64,000 nt of DNA from Ottelia alismoides (lineage: Eukaryota; Streptophyta; Magnoliopsida; Alismatales; Hydrocharitaceae). The position numbers were made by a program, and so were the translations under genes. Shown in pieces: positions 10,688 through 23,391 of this stretch. The stretch spans positions 682,001-746,000 of the forward strand of contig JAZKJV010002320.1 in NCBI GenBank assembly GCA_037367405.1. The letters are read 5' to 3'. How positions within the stretch are numbered: the stretch's first letter is position 1; every line of letters begins with the position of its first letter. Under the pieces are notes generated by a model. It made no database searches. It saw only the letters and a list, made by a program, of their open reading frames with translations, and was not told where the DNA came from.

Positions 10688-13313
10688 AGTTGGAAATGCG
10701 AGCCCACGGCGAGCCATTATGCAATTAATGTTATTGCAATTCACTCCTTAATCTGAAATGAAGAATACATAATTTAGGTCCCTTAGTACAATTAGGGTTA
10801 TGTACCATGGCCATCTTGATTATCATACAGTTGTTGATTCAACTATTGAATCATAGAGGCTGGTGCTTGGTTGAATATCTAAAGAGTTAGATTGAGGACT
10901 CATCAAGCACCGTCAAATGATTGTTAAGAGATGATCTCCAGCCTGAGTAGGAGATGGCAATCCTTATCTCTGAAGGCTGATATCTGACCGACCTCTTGAT
11001 ACAGGTCCTCTGCATAGGAATAGAGATTCGGAGGTGTCAGATTAGTTAGGTCAAAGAGTTGACTTAACGAGATCGAGATAACCAAAGTCCTATATCGTAT
11101 GTTGTCATGATATAGGCACGCATCCTCTGACCGGAGACAGATGTGTTGCTATATGTCTAAGTATGTACATTTGGCAGACCAATAGGTTGATGACCTAATC
11201 AAGGTCTATACACCGGCGCGTTGGTGTGCATATAAGGGCATATGAGTAATACGATCTCTCAAAGGGATCATACATGTTCAGTTACTGAACCGGAAGACAT
11301 GAGCTCACTCATGAGATATTGGGAAGAATCAAATTCCGTGCGCACGGTCGTCTCGCTTTGGAAGCTTGACTGAATTTGTAGGTTTGATATATACTTTTGG
11401 AAAGTATATGATCAAGACCAAGGTATGATATACGCTTTTGGAAAGTGTATGATTGATACCAACTCCCAATGATCGAATGAGAAACTTACTGATAAAACCA
11501 TGAAGTAGACAGTATAAAGTTGATCCAATACTTCGGGTTTAGTCTGAGTCTTCCAGTATGCAGGATGTACAGGTATTGGGAATACCTGAGGGTGATGTGA
11601 TCATAAACGATTGTATAACCATGACGCTTCCATTCCTAGGGAGTGATGAAACGGGTCTGGATTTTAGTGACTCCTCTCAGTAGAGAAGTGATCTGATCTT
11701 GGTCCAAGTGTTGGACATTGATCTGAATGTGATTCAGATACAATGAGAAGATTAGATTTACGGTCTTGACTTAATCAAGCATCTATGGGAGGCCCGCGAT
11801 CTGGATTTGAGATACGATCTCAATATCCATGTCACTATACGTGGAACAATACAATCGCCCTGTCCTTATCTCCAAGTATCTGCGGAGAAAGCGCATCATC
11901 CTTGAAGGAGTTCATGGATAATTCTATTGTTGATTTATGTATCCGAGCATTGAGAAAATGGATAATTAAATGTGATTTAATTATCATGAGTAATATGAAT
12001 TTGATTCATATTAGAAAGAGAGTTATCTGAGATAATTAAATATGATTTGATTATCAAAGATGTGAATAATGTGAATGTGATTCATATTATTTGAGAACAA
12101 GAGAATAAAGATCCAAGATGATTAAATGTGATTTAATTATCATGGATATGAATAATGTGGATAGCAATATCCATATTAGTCATATATATTATAAATGTGA
12201 TTTATAATATATAAGAGAGAGCTATTTGTGATTTACATTTGTTAATTAAATGTTAATGTGAATTGGATTCACATTGGACATTGAATTGAAAATGTAATTT
12301 ACATTTTGTTTTGGGTTGTGAATATGATTCACAAATTTCCAATGGCATGATTGCAATGTTCACAAAATAAATTGGATTTATTTTTGTGAAATAATTTGTA
12401 ACAAATGTTGTTGCAAATATTGGAGAGAATCATGAGATAATGTAATCTCATGTAATAGGAAAAAGGAAGCTCCCTTCCTAATGAGGAGAGGGGACGGCCA
12501 CAATTCCATAAGGAATGTGGTGGCCGTCCACCCTCCTTATGGAAGGAGGCTTGCCTCCTTTCCTATCTCTCCAATGGAGATTGATTTGATATAAATCAAA
12601 TTATATTTAATATATATTTGATTTTTATTAAATTAATTGTTGTTGTGTCTTTAGCAACAAATCATGACCATTGAAAGAAACACAAATTAATGTGGACCAA
12701 TGGATTTGTGTTGACACATGGATTGAGATCCATGGATCCTAAAACCCTATAAAAGGAGAGGCACCCCATTGCTCTTCTTGGCACATAAGTGAGACAACAA
12801 GTCTCTCTCTCTCTTTCTTTCTCTCCCTCTCATGGCCGTCCACCATGGATGCCCTAGAGAGGCTCTCCATCGCCGCGGCACCGTCGTTATGCTGCCCGAT
12901 GTTTTGCTCGTGGATCTCCGTCTCCTTCGGTGCACCCCGCTCGTGAAGAAGACATCGGATCTCGTGTGTCGAGATTAGGAGATCCGCCGCTTGGATCATC
13001 AACATGGATTGCGAGAAGCACGCGGTTCATCCCCGCGCTCGCAAGCGTCTCCTCCGTCGGATCGGACTTGAGACAGGAAGTCTCTTTGTTTAGATAGTCG
13101 ATCGCAACCACGCTTCAAGAGGTAACCCTAATACTTGTTTGTGGTTTAGACGAAACGATCCGAGAAGTGTTCTTGGATCATGTGGTTTCGTCGCAAGAAT
13201 TTTTTTTTAATTTCCGCTGCCTAGAACATCTAGTACGACTAGTCGTTCTTCGTCGTATCCGATACGACGATCACGCTTCCGTGACGCACTTGAGGATCTA
13301 ACCATATCCTACA
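10688..13313 (+). repeat. 5' LTR of Copia 'B' (2,626 bp)
   Basis: It starts AGTTGG where the 3' copy starts TGTTGG, so the first base of TG is mutated. It ends CCTACA immediately before the PBS. U3 is about 2.1 kb, judged from a TATA box at 12747, and is AT-rich with many aattaaatgtgattta words. A CT-rich stretch at 12799-12831 lies at the likely transcript start. Confidence 0.93.
12747..12754 (+). promoter_or_regulatory. TATA box of the Copia 'B' LTR
   Basis: CTATAAAAGG precedes a CT-rich initiator-like tract about 45 bp downstream. The same box occurs in the 3' LTR near 24318. The position is as expected for the U3/R boundary. Confidence 0.6.
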
Positions 13314-13315
13314 AG

Positions 13316-13327
13316 TGGTATCAGAGC
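13316..13327 (+). other. Primer-binding site (initiator tRNA-Met)
   Basis: TGGTATCAGAGC lies two bases after the LTR end and is complementary to the 3' end of plant initiator tRNA-Met. This is the standard Copia primer. Confidence 0.9.
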
Positions 13328-15172
13328 CTTAGGTCGGTGGTTTTGGATACGATCCATAAACCAAGGACGACTTGGGTTCATTAGGGTTTGCGAAAGTCTT
13401 CTTGCATTTCATTTTCGCATCGTTGTTTTGATATTATTTTCGGCACTGTTTAAATTGTTTAAACACGAAAATAATATTTGGTTTTTATTTCCCATTAAAT
13501 AAGGAAACCGTAGGATCTGAGTTTGCATGATTTCGATTCCGTTTGCTCTAGATATGCTCATTTTAGTGAACATGTATCCACTGTTTCGGGGACTGCGGAT
13601 CATGACGTAATTAAGATGTTAATTGCGGATTTAAAACGCCTTGAAATGCGTGCAAATCACTTGGGTTCTGTTGTAAATCAAGTTAGCAAACTTTAGAAAT
13701 TTACTTTGCTTAATTTGAATTTAAATTGATTGAGATATGGTATTTTTAGTAAGTGAGGGTCACTGCTGAAAATACTTTCCTAATCAAGAACCAAGTGATT
13801 GTCATTTAATTAATTAGTGAAATTAAATTGTTTAATTTCCTGGAATAATTATGTATAAATATTTGTGAAATATTTAATGATAATTATGTCCTTAAATGAC
13901 TTTGCCCTAACCAACAAATGATTAGATGTTATCTAGATCAAGATTGGTTATATGATCTACATGATCAACATTCCAACAAACATGTTGCTTGAATAGGACT
14001 TGGGATTTGTTTAGCAAATCTCATTATAATGTTAATCAAAATTGTTTTGATTATTACTATATGGTATAATTTCGATTGAAGAACCGATGATCATCTCAAG
14101 TACAAAATGATCTATTTTGCGTTATCCTTTCCGGAGGTGGATGTGGTGTCTAGTCGGAGAGCATTGGGGTTGCGGGTTGCAACGTATGTGGTCCGTCCCA
14201 CTCTCATCGGTACTGGCCATGACAGCGTGTAGGGTTAGTATAATGCTTAAGAAATCATGATGTATTTCTAATTATTAAAATTCGAAATAATACGTATTTG
14301 AGATAATACCATAATTCAAGTAACTATTAAAATGTTTGTTGGATATTAATTGGATCATTAATTTAATATGATTAGATTAATTAGAATCCAATTAAAATTA
14401 AAACACTCTATGAATAGAGATGTTATTTCCCTTGGAAGAATTAATCATAATGAATATGATTCATAATGATTAATTAGAATTTGAATATGATATGGAAAAT
14501 CACATAAGTGACATCCATTGTTTCCCGTCAAGGCGAAGGGTTCCGTCGCCAGGGATTGTATGTAGGAGACGCATGTCCGAAGTGACAGCTCCTGTATGCA
14601 AGCGCATCTGGATCAGGCTCTTTGCTTCTCGAAAGAGTAAGGCTGTATACGTAGTGACCCCAATATCGGATCCTCATATTATTGGGGCGATATTGGATTG
14701 CGTATAGTGAGTACTATTCCTGTTGACGGTTGGTTCAATTAACGACGGGTCAACATCGCCTTAGGGGTGGTGGGCCCGGGTGTTAAAGACCGAATTGAGA
14801 GAGGCAAGTTGGACTTGCAAGGCGGAATGTGTTCCCGCTTCTTTTTATCTGAGTTGCAGATTCTCATATTATTGGGATGCAACAAAGATAAGGAAGGAGA
14901 TCCCAGATCTTGTTGAGATATAATGGTAAGTATATCTCTTACATTGAAAGTGATTAAGGGAATGAACTTTCAGTGTTGACAAGACAAGACAACTTTGATA
15001 TAAAAAATCCTAAATCAAAGTAAAATATATATATATATTCATATATTTATGCAAATTTCTTATTTCAGATAATCCTTCATTAAAACCTACTCAATGATAT
15101 ACTCAATAATAACCAGTAAAATATCATGGATTGGACTCATGATCCAGATATTGTACTTGCAATTGGACACAT

Positions 15173-15559
15173 AGGGTGCGTTCTTGTATCGGGTTAAACC
15201 ACCCCAAGGGTGGTTTAACTCCCCTACCCCATATTTTCTCCCTCCACGTGGGTCCCACTTTTTATCTTTTTAAAAAAATCAAATAAATCAATTCTCCATC
15301 ATCAATTCCATCAAAAAATAATATATTAACCATCATATCATATAAAAATTATAAACTACTCCACTTCTACTCACTTTTTCGAACTCCAATACAATCACAT
15401 CACAATAACTTCTCACTTTTTCAAACTCCAATACAATCACATCACCCCAAACCCACTTCTAACCCACCCCCAGTTTAACCCTCTATCCAAACACCAAAAC
15501 CCAAAAATGGGTTACCTGCAACCAGTTTAACCCACCTAAACCCACTATCCAAACACCCT
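15173..15559. mobile_element. MITE, probably PIF/Harbinger-like, inside Copia 'B'
   Basis: The ends are AGGGTGCGTT.. and, inverted, AGGGTGTTTGG, each followed by a shared GGGTTAAAC/GGTTTAAC word. CAT flanks both sides (15170-15172 and 15560-15562). It is non-coding. The TSD is short and not the classical TWA, so the superfamily is tentative. Confidence 0.6.
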
Positions 15560-18500
15560 CATAATGTATGTGGTTGCAATGTGCAAGTTTCCTCATAATA
15601 TTGAGGAATGACAATTAAATAGATAATAGGACTACAACCCTAGGGTTTGTATGTCTCTATAGTCTTGATCTCTCATCGGATGTACTTTGGAAGTGACATG
15701 TCGATGATGATCGCAATTGTCAAATAATCCTTATAGAATTAATGAAGATATTCTGGCATACATATGTGCTCTTGACATTTAACATGAATGAGATGGTTCA
15801 CTGCATCATGCAGAATGGTGGCTATATAAGAGATGATGTATTCAAATTGTTTGAGTACCTACCTGAACCTATGTTTTAAGAGTTTAGATGGATGTAGATG
15901 ATGAGTGTCATCATTCTACTATCTATACTCTCGTCATTCATGAAGCTTCATAATATTCATATTGTATGAATTTAATAAAGCATGTATAAATGTTGAAATG
16001 CTCTTACATAAGAGATCCTTAGTCTTAAGCAATGTTTGCTTATAGATAAAGGGAGCGCAGTGGAAGCATGGGTTGGACCCGAGTAAGAAGTATGGTCAAA
16101 GAGTTGACTGTACATCTATGACTTCCATATGTCATCCGAAGAGTTGGATGAATGCCAATACTGCAATAAGTTGATGTGTTGATAGTATGACTATCAAGTC
16201 TGTCTAGAATCCTTAGAGAAGGACTCGGATAGAGCATCAAAATAATCTACATAAATCATTGAAATTGACTTTCTTATTTGATAAGAAAAAGTCAAATAAT
16301 TGTATCTCAATCTTCTGATGACATTTGCAATAGGTTGCATATGTTTTTAGAAGACCAGAAAATTTGATCTTAAGGACTATAGTTATCAACATGGATATTG
16401 ATGCAATTGTTGCAACAATCTCTACTGGATTGATAGACTTGTTAATTTCAGTGGGAGAGCCCTTAGTCGTAGAGAATGTCTCTATGACCTAGATATAAGA
16501 ATACACTCATTATTTGTTTCTAAATGTTGGAAATAAACATGAATTCTGAGATAGAACTATCATAAAGAGTTATGATGAAGATATTTCAGATAGTAATCTA
16601 AAATCTAGTGGACTCCACAAAATTAGAAAATTAATGAATGGTTCATTAACATTTCTAAATGCTGAAATTAAAACTTAAGATCAATATGAGGATGAAGATC
16701 ATTTGACAATGATCTAGCATCAAGCTTTGGACATTTGTTTATTGATTTGATCAATAGACTAGTAAGAGATGAAACTTTAGAATGTCTAAAATTTCAAAAC
16801 TTACATACTTATGAATATCGTATTCAAAGTAAAATGTCCAATATACCCTTCTTAGAGAAAGGTGTAAGATGCCAAGGTATTCAGGATCTCATGCATATTG
16901 ATGTATGTAGATCATTTATATCATAGTAAACATTATGGATATGTGATATATGTTGATGATTATGTATGATATGAGATTTCTTCTCTTCACCTAAGAAACC
17001 TTTGAAATGTTCAAAGATTTCATTATTTTTGGTTTAAAAACAAAGTTTGAAGGAAGATAAAATGAATTTGATCTAATCTAGGTAGCAAGTACCTACTAGA
17101 TAAATTCAAAGAATACCTTATAGAGATATGAAAATCACTTCTATCTCAATCCTCCTAACACACCTTAACTCAATAGAGTTATAGGTAGATACAATTGGAT
17201 CATGTGTGACATGATCTTATCAATGATGAATTTTAGCATAATTATCCCTTAAGTTCCAGGTATATATGTGTAGAAGAGACTACAATGTATATCCTTAATA
17301 AGGTTCCATGTATGTTGGAATCTAGTACTTGAGAGTGCTGCTTCATTAGGAAAATAAAGGATGGTATTGGATACCACCTTTATGACCTTGAGATTCTTAA
17401 AATATCTCATCTCTGAGAATGTGATTCTTAGAGGTTGAGACTCTTGAGAATCAAGATAAAAATGAAGTGTAGGAACTCATTTAATCTTGAGAAGATAATG
17501 AGGCTCCTGAAATTGGAAACTAAGAGGACAATGAAAAATGAAACACTAATACCTCTTCAAATGAGTTTGAGGATGGATTCCATGTGTCAGAGAAATCTGA
17601 CAATGATTGAACTTCATGTGATGAAGCTTCTGAAGATCATGACATGGAAAGATGGATTTTAGCAATAAAAGTCTAACGTAGACTTCATATACAAGTGTTG
17701 TATATGGACCCTCGAGGATCCACCTATATGGGTAATACCTGTAAAGGTGTAAATGGATCTTCAAGAGAAAGGGAACCTGATGAGAAGATGGAGACCTTCA
17801 AAGCACGGTTCGTAGCCATTAGCTACACATCGGAAGAGAAGACATTGCTTGCGATAAGACTTGCTCTTCGGTGACCATGCTTAAAAACATCAGAATATTG
17901 CTAATCTTGGTTGCACAACTTGACTATTGCATCTTCAAAGATGTAAGTCAAGATTGCATTCCTCTATAAATACCTCTCTGAGGATATTCACATGAAGTAG
18001 CCCCAGGGCTTCATGATTGAGGAAAGCAAGGTGTGCAAGCTAAGGAATCCATCTAAGGACTCAAATAAGCTTTTTTTTTAGATGGATCATAAGATTTGAT
18101 GAAATTATAAATGTTATGATTTCAAATGGAATCTTGATGAGCCATGCGAAGCTTAGTGGGAGTGCCTATGTGTTCATTGTGCTAAATGTAGATGATATCC
18201 TGATCATTTAAAATGATGTAAGGATAATAATAAGTGTTTTATAATCTGATTGTTCCAAAACTTGAGATATGATCTCAAGGATACCTCTTGGATCTTAGTT
18301 CTGAAGGTGTTCAGGAGCAAAGAGAAGAGGGTATTGGGACTGTCACATTAGTAGTACACCTTGGACATATTCTATTGTATGAAAAATCCCAAGAAAGGCT
18401 TCCATCCCTTAAGATATGGTTCTGACCTGTCTGAAGGGATAGCACCTCAAAGAGTTGAGGAAGTAAATGCTAAAACTACTTGCACTTGTGCATTAGTTAC

Positions 18501-19015
18501 GAGAAGTTGAGTGTATGCCAGATGTGTACAAAAGCCAGATATCTGCCATGCAGTGGGAGTAGTAAAATGTTACTAATCCTACTATGGAAATAAAACACTT
18601 AATTGCAGTAATAATAATATCTTCAAAGATGATGAAACTTAGAGATAGTGATCTCAAAGTCTTATATTCAAAAGTTTAAGACCATGTAGATAGTGATCTA
18701 TAAGGGTCTAAACTTTAGATACATTAGGAGATAGAGATCTCCGGGAATGAAGGTATTCTAATAAGGATTATGGGGATACTGGTTATGATGTCAGGGACAC
18801 TGTAACCAACTAGATTGAGTATTGGTTGCACGAATGCAACATTCGCATTAGATGCGAGCACTGTTACTGGGGATATGCAAGTGCCGTAAAAGGACTTGGT
18901 ATAGTCTCGCGGGAATAGAGTGACTGATCAGCTTACCTAGCTATTTTCTAAATAGCCTATGATTGTCACATGAGTGCGGGTTTAAATGATTAGCCCATTA
19001 ATGGCTCTTTGGGCT

Positions 19016-19025
19016 AGTGGGAGAT
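19016..19025 (+). other. Polypurine tract of Copia 'B'
   Basis: AGTGGGAGAT abuts the TGTTGG start of the 3' LTR. It would prime second-strand synthesis. Confidence 0.7.
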
Positions 19026-20183
19026 TGTTGGAAATGCGAGCCCACGGCGAGCCATTATGCAATTAATGTTATTGCAATTCACTCCTTAATCTGAAATGAA
19101 GAATACATAATTTGCATAATAGGTCCCTTAGTACAATTAGGGTTATGTACCATGGCCATCTTGATGATCATACAGCTGTTGATTCAACTATTGAATCATA
19201 GAGGCTGGTGCTTGGTTGAATATCTAAAGAGTTAGATTGAGGACTCATCAAGCACCGTCAAATGATTGTTAAGAGATGATCTCCAGCCTGAGTAGGAGAT
19301 GGCAATCCTTATCTCTGAAGGCTGATATCTGACCGACCTCTTGATACAGGTCCTCTGCATAGGAATAGAGATTCGGAGGTGTCAGATTAGTTAGGTCAAA
19401 GAGTTGACTTAACGAGATCGAGATAACCAAAGTCCTATATCGTATGCTGTCATGATATAGGCACGCATCCTCTGACCGGAGACAGATGTATTGTTATATG
19501 TCTAAGTATGTACATTTGGCAGACCAATAGGTTGACGACCTAATCAAGGTCTATACACCGGCGCGCTGGTGTGCATATAAGGGCATATGAGTAATACGAT
19601 CTCTCAAAGGGATCATACATGTTCAGTTACTGAACCGGAAGACATGAGCTCACTCATGAGATATTGGGAAGAATCAAATTCCGTGCGCACGGTCGTCTCG
19701 CTTTGGAAGCTTGACTGAATTTGTAGGTTTGATATATACTTTTGGAAAGTATATGATCAAGACCTAGGTATGATATACGCTTTTGGAAAGTGTATGATTG
19801 ATACCAACTCCCAATGATCGAATGAGAAACTTACTGATAAAACCATGAAGTAGACAGTATAAAGTTGATCCAATACTTCGGGTTTAGTCTGAGTCTTCCA
19901 GTATGCAGGATGTACAGGTATTGGGAATACCTGAGGGTGATGTGATCATAAACGATTGTATAACCATGACGCTTCCATTCCTAGGAAGTGATGAAACAGG
20001 TCTGGATTTTAGTGACTCCTCTCAGTAGAGAAGTGATCTGATCTTGGTCCAAGTGTTGGACATTGATCTGAATGTGATTCAGATACAATGAGAAGATTAG
20101 ATTTACGATCTTGACTTAATCAAGCATCTATGGGAGGCCCGCGATCTGGATTTGAGATACGATCTCAATATCCATGTCACTAT

Positions 20184-23100
20184 TGGCTCCTGGAGACTGG
20201 CTTTCGTGATCTCGTGCGTCATCATTGGTCTCAGCTTGCACCTTCGGGTAGTGCCACTAGTCGGTTTCTTTTTAAGATTTCATCTCTCAGGAAGATGCTG
20301 GCAACTTTTAAGAAGGCCATTCGTGCTGACCGCATTGCCTCTCGGGTGGAGGCGGAGGAGGAAATTTTGCCATGAATATCCGCATGGCATGTTCCGTTTT
20401 GAACGATCTTGGCTCCTGGAGACTGGCTTTCGTGATCTCGTGCGTCATCATTGGTCTCAGCTTGCACCTTCGGGTAGTGCCGCTAGTCGGTTTCTTTTTA
20501 AGATTTCATCTCTCAGGAAGATGCTGGAAACTTTTAAGAAGGCCATTCGTGCTGACCGCATTGCCTCTCGGGTGGAGGCGGAGGAGGAAATTTTGCGTTT
20601 CGACCGTCTCGAAAATGATCGTGACCTTTTCCACGAGGAGCTGCTTGCCCGCGCCATTGCCTTGGATAAGGTGAAGTTTGAGGATCGGAAGCGTGTGATT
20701 GAATGGCGCCAACGTTCTCGGTTGCGTTGGTTAAAGGAGGGGGATGCCAATACCTCTTTCTTTCACAGGATCGCTTCGGATCGCCGGCGATCCAATTCTA
20801 TCTCTTCTTTGATTATTAATGATTCCCAGGTGCAGGGGGAGCGGGAGCTGGGCTTGGCTGTGTCGGCTTTTTTCAAGGAGTGGTATGGGTACAGGGCTAC
20901 GCGTCAGTGGAGGTGGACGGGTAGGGGCGCTGCTGTGCTCTCCCAGGAGAATGCCTCCTTACTTATTGGTCCGATTACTTTGGCGGAATTGAAAGAGGCG
21001 GTTTGGGCTCTTAACTCTGATGCTGCCCCGAGACCGGATGGTTTCCCGGTTTTTTTCTATCGGGAATTTTGGGATGTCATCTCCCAGGATGTTTTGGAGG
21101 TTGCTAGTGAATTCTGCTCCGGGAACCTCGGTTTTAATAAGCTTAACAAGTCTATTATTGCTCTCATTCCCAAGTCCTCTGCTGCCACCCGTATTGAAGA
21201 TTTCCGGCCAATCTCCATCTCAAATGCCATTTACCTCATCATTGCTAAGGTCTTAGCCCGCAGGTTGGCTCCGCTTCTTGATTCGCTCATCTCGCCTTCC
21301 CAGGCGGCTTTTATTAAGGGTAGACATATTGGTGATTGCTATGCGGCTGCGTCCGAAATAATCCATGCTTGGCACAACAACGATGTTCGCGGGATTCTTT
21401 GGAAAATCGACTTCTCTAAAGCCTATGACTCTCTGGACTGGCGGTTTTTGTGGTCTGTGCTCAAGAGGCGGGGATTCCCTCCATTGTGGATTTCGTGGGT
21501 TCGACGTTGTGTCTCGACTGCCTCGCTGTCTGTTTCTCTCAATGGCCGGCTGGTGGGGGGTTTTTTTCAGCCTCGTCGGGGTATTCGGCAGGGATGCCCC
21601 ATTGCTCCCTTACTCTTCGTTCTGGCATCTGATGTGTTATCCAGCATGATTCATAATGTTGTTGCGGCGGGCCTGTCCAGCGGATGCTCCTTTGGGCCCT
21701 TCTCTATGCCGATTATCCAGTTCGCGGATGATACCATCTGCTTTATTAAGGGTGAGGCGTCGAATGTCGCTGCGATGGCTGTCACGTTGGAGCTCTTTAG
21801 TGAGGCGTCGGGGCTTCTCATCAACTATAATAAATCTTCCATGGTCCCCTTCTCCACTCCCCCTATGGAGGTTATGGTTTGCTCGAGGATCTTGCGCTGC
21901 CCTGTGGGTGCTCTTCCGCTGAACTATCTTGGGCTCCCGTTATCCACGGGTCGGGCACGCTTACGTGATTGGCAGCCGCTGGTGGATCGCATGGCTGCTC
22001 GGTTGGCTGGCTGGCGTGCCGCTATCCTATCTCGGGGAGGTCGTTTGGTTCTTCTCAAGTCTGTTCTTTCTTCTATGCCTATCTACTTTTTCTCTGTGAA
22101 GGGCATGCCTAAGGGGGTCCGTCGGCGTTTGGATTCTTGTCTGAGGTCTTTCCTTTGGGGCAAGTAAGGGGCTGTGCATCGCGGCGTTCCTTTGGTCGCT
22201 TGGGAGGATGTGGCTCGGCCTAAGAAGGATGGGGGGCTGGCGGTCAGGCGGTTGGATATCGTCAACGAGGCTTTTCTCCTTAAATGGGTTAATCGCCTTT
22301 GGGGCCCGGAGGATAATCTTATGATTAACTTTTTAAGGTTGGCTGTGGGGGTTGACCGTGGATTGGGCTTGGATGTTCGTTTCTTGGGCTCTCCTTCCTG
22401 CTTCGCTCGTGATATTTGGAATTCTATGGTCTGTAACCGTGCTCTTTTTGTCACTAAATTGGGTAATGGCTCGCTCATCCGCTTTTGGGGCGATGATTGG
22501 ACTGGTAGGGGCCCTCTGAAGGATGTTTTCCCGCGCCTCTTCGCGTTGGTGGATGATAAAGACGCGAGGGTTGTTTCTTTCTGGGATGGGGCTGCTTGGG
22601 GGCCCAGATTTGCGGGCAACCTTTCCGATCAACGCCTTTCGGAATTCTTGGAATTGATGGAGGTCCTTGCGGTCTCGCCCTCGCCTTCTGTGGGTCGCGA
22701 CCACCTTTGCTGGAAGGACGGTTCTTTCTCCATTCGTGAGGCTTACCGTGCTCTTCTTCCGCCCTTGGTTCGGGTTGATGATTCTTTGCTTCGGGACTGC
22801 CAATTCTTTTGGGGCCTCAGGGTTCCAGAACGAATTGGCATTTTCTTATGGCTTTTCCGTCGTGGGCGTCTTTTAACTCGCAGCCGGTGCTCTGTTATGT
22901 TCCCTTTGGTTCCGCCTATCTGTGGTATGTGCAACCTGGAGGATGAGACTTCTGACCACCTGTTCTTCCGTTGTGGGAAGACGATTGGCATTTGGGCGGA
23001 CATGGATTGGCTTGATGTCTCGGACTCCGCCTCCTTCTGTGGGTGCTTGGCTCGTTCTCGGGCAAGGAGTCGGAGCGACATTCTTTCTTCTATCGCCCGG

Positions 23101-23391
23101 CTATGGTGCATCTGGATTGCTAGGAATGAAGCCCTGTTTGCTGGCCAACGATTCTACTCGGAAAACGTCCTCATCTCCGCTTCTCGGTTGGTCTGTGATT
23201 GGTGTGTTCCCTAGGGGGTCTGCGCTGTTTGGAGGTATCATATTGTGATACCTTCGGTGGTTTTGGGTTTCTTCTCTCTTCCTTTCTTCTCTCCATGTAC
23301 TCGCTGTAAGTTTGTTCTCAACTTTGCTTTATTTTCAATAAATATGGGGCGAGCACCAACGAGTGCGTCCCCCGTTTTGGAGCTTCAAAAA
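20184..23391 (+). mobile_element. 5'-truncated L1 LINE 'B' inserted in the Copia LTR
   Basis: The element is flanked by a perfect 17-bp TSD, aatatccatgtcactat (20167-20183 and 23392-23408). The 3' end is a short A tract after ..gttttggagcttc. The 5' end is rearranged: about 190 bp (20184-20374) repeat 20411-20601 in direct orientation with only two differences. L1 'D' at 40796-41339 has the same 3' tail, so they belong to one family. Confidence 0.94.
20389..23214 (+). pseudogene. L1 ORF2 (reverse transcriptase and zf-RVT), one in-frame stop
   Basis: The open frame is nearly intact. The linker MFRFERSWLLETGFRDL and WLKEGDANTSFFHRI precede the RT domain, which shows FRPISISNAIYLIIAKVLAR, IDFSKAYDSLDWRFLW, RRGIRQGCPIAPLLF and the catalytic box QFADDT (YADD with F for Y). 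The frame is cut by TAA at 22165-22167 after FLWGK. It then continues in the same frame through HRGVPLVAWEDVARPKK to a zf-RVT domain (CGMCNLEDETSDHLFFRCGK) and IARLWCIWIARNE, ending at 23214. The endonuclease and ORF1 are missing because of 5' truncation. Apart from the stop it looks young. Confidence 0.93.

Larger units (their letters stand above)
13314..19025 (+). pseudogene. Degenerate Copia internal region (gag-pol remnant)
   Basis: No long ORF survives, but Copia domains can be followed in order. The gag-preintegrase region is at 16726-16915 (..LINRLVRDETLECLKF.., then IQDLMHIDVC). Integrase scraps lie at 16930-17320. RT is at 17650-18330, with KMETFKARFVAISYT and LNVDDILII. The RNase H approach is at 18330-19010 (NPKKGFHPLRYGSDLS, PDICHAVGV). 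Stops occur in every domain. About 13330-16400, where gag should be, shows no recognisable protein. The layout matches Tork/Tnt1-like Copia lineages. Confidence 0.82.

Noticed and set aside
12739..13111. ORFs at the end of the 5' LTR, repeated at 24232-24683
   Set aside because: They are in LTR R/U5 sequence present in both LTRs, antisense to the element and without domains.
22083..22803. Long minus-strand ORFs (178 and 156 codons)
   Set aside because: They are antisense to the L1 'B' ORF2, which has clear RT and zf-RVT motifs on plus; low stop density is a shadow effect.
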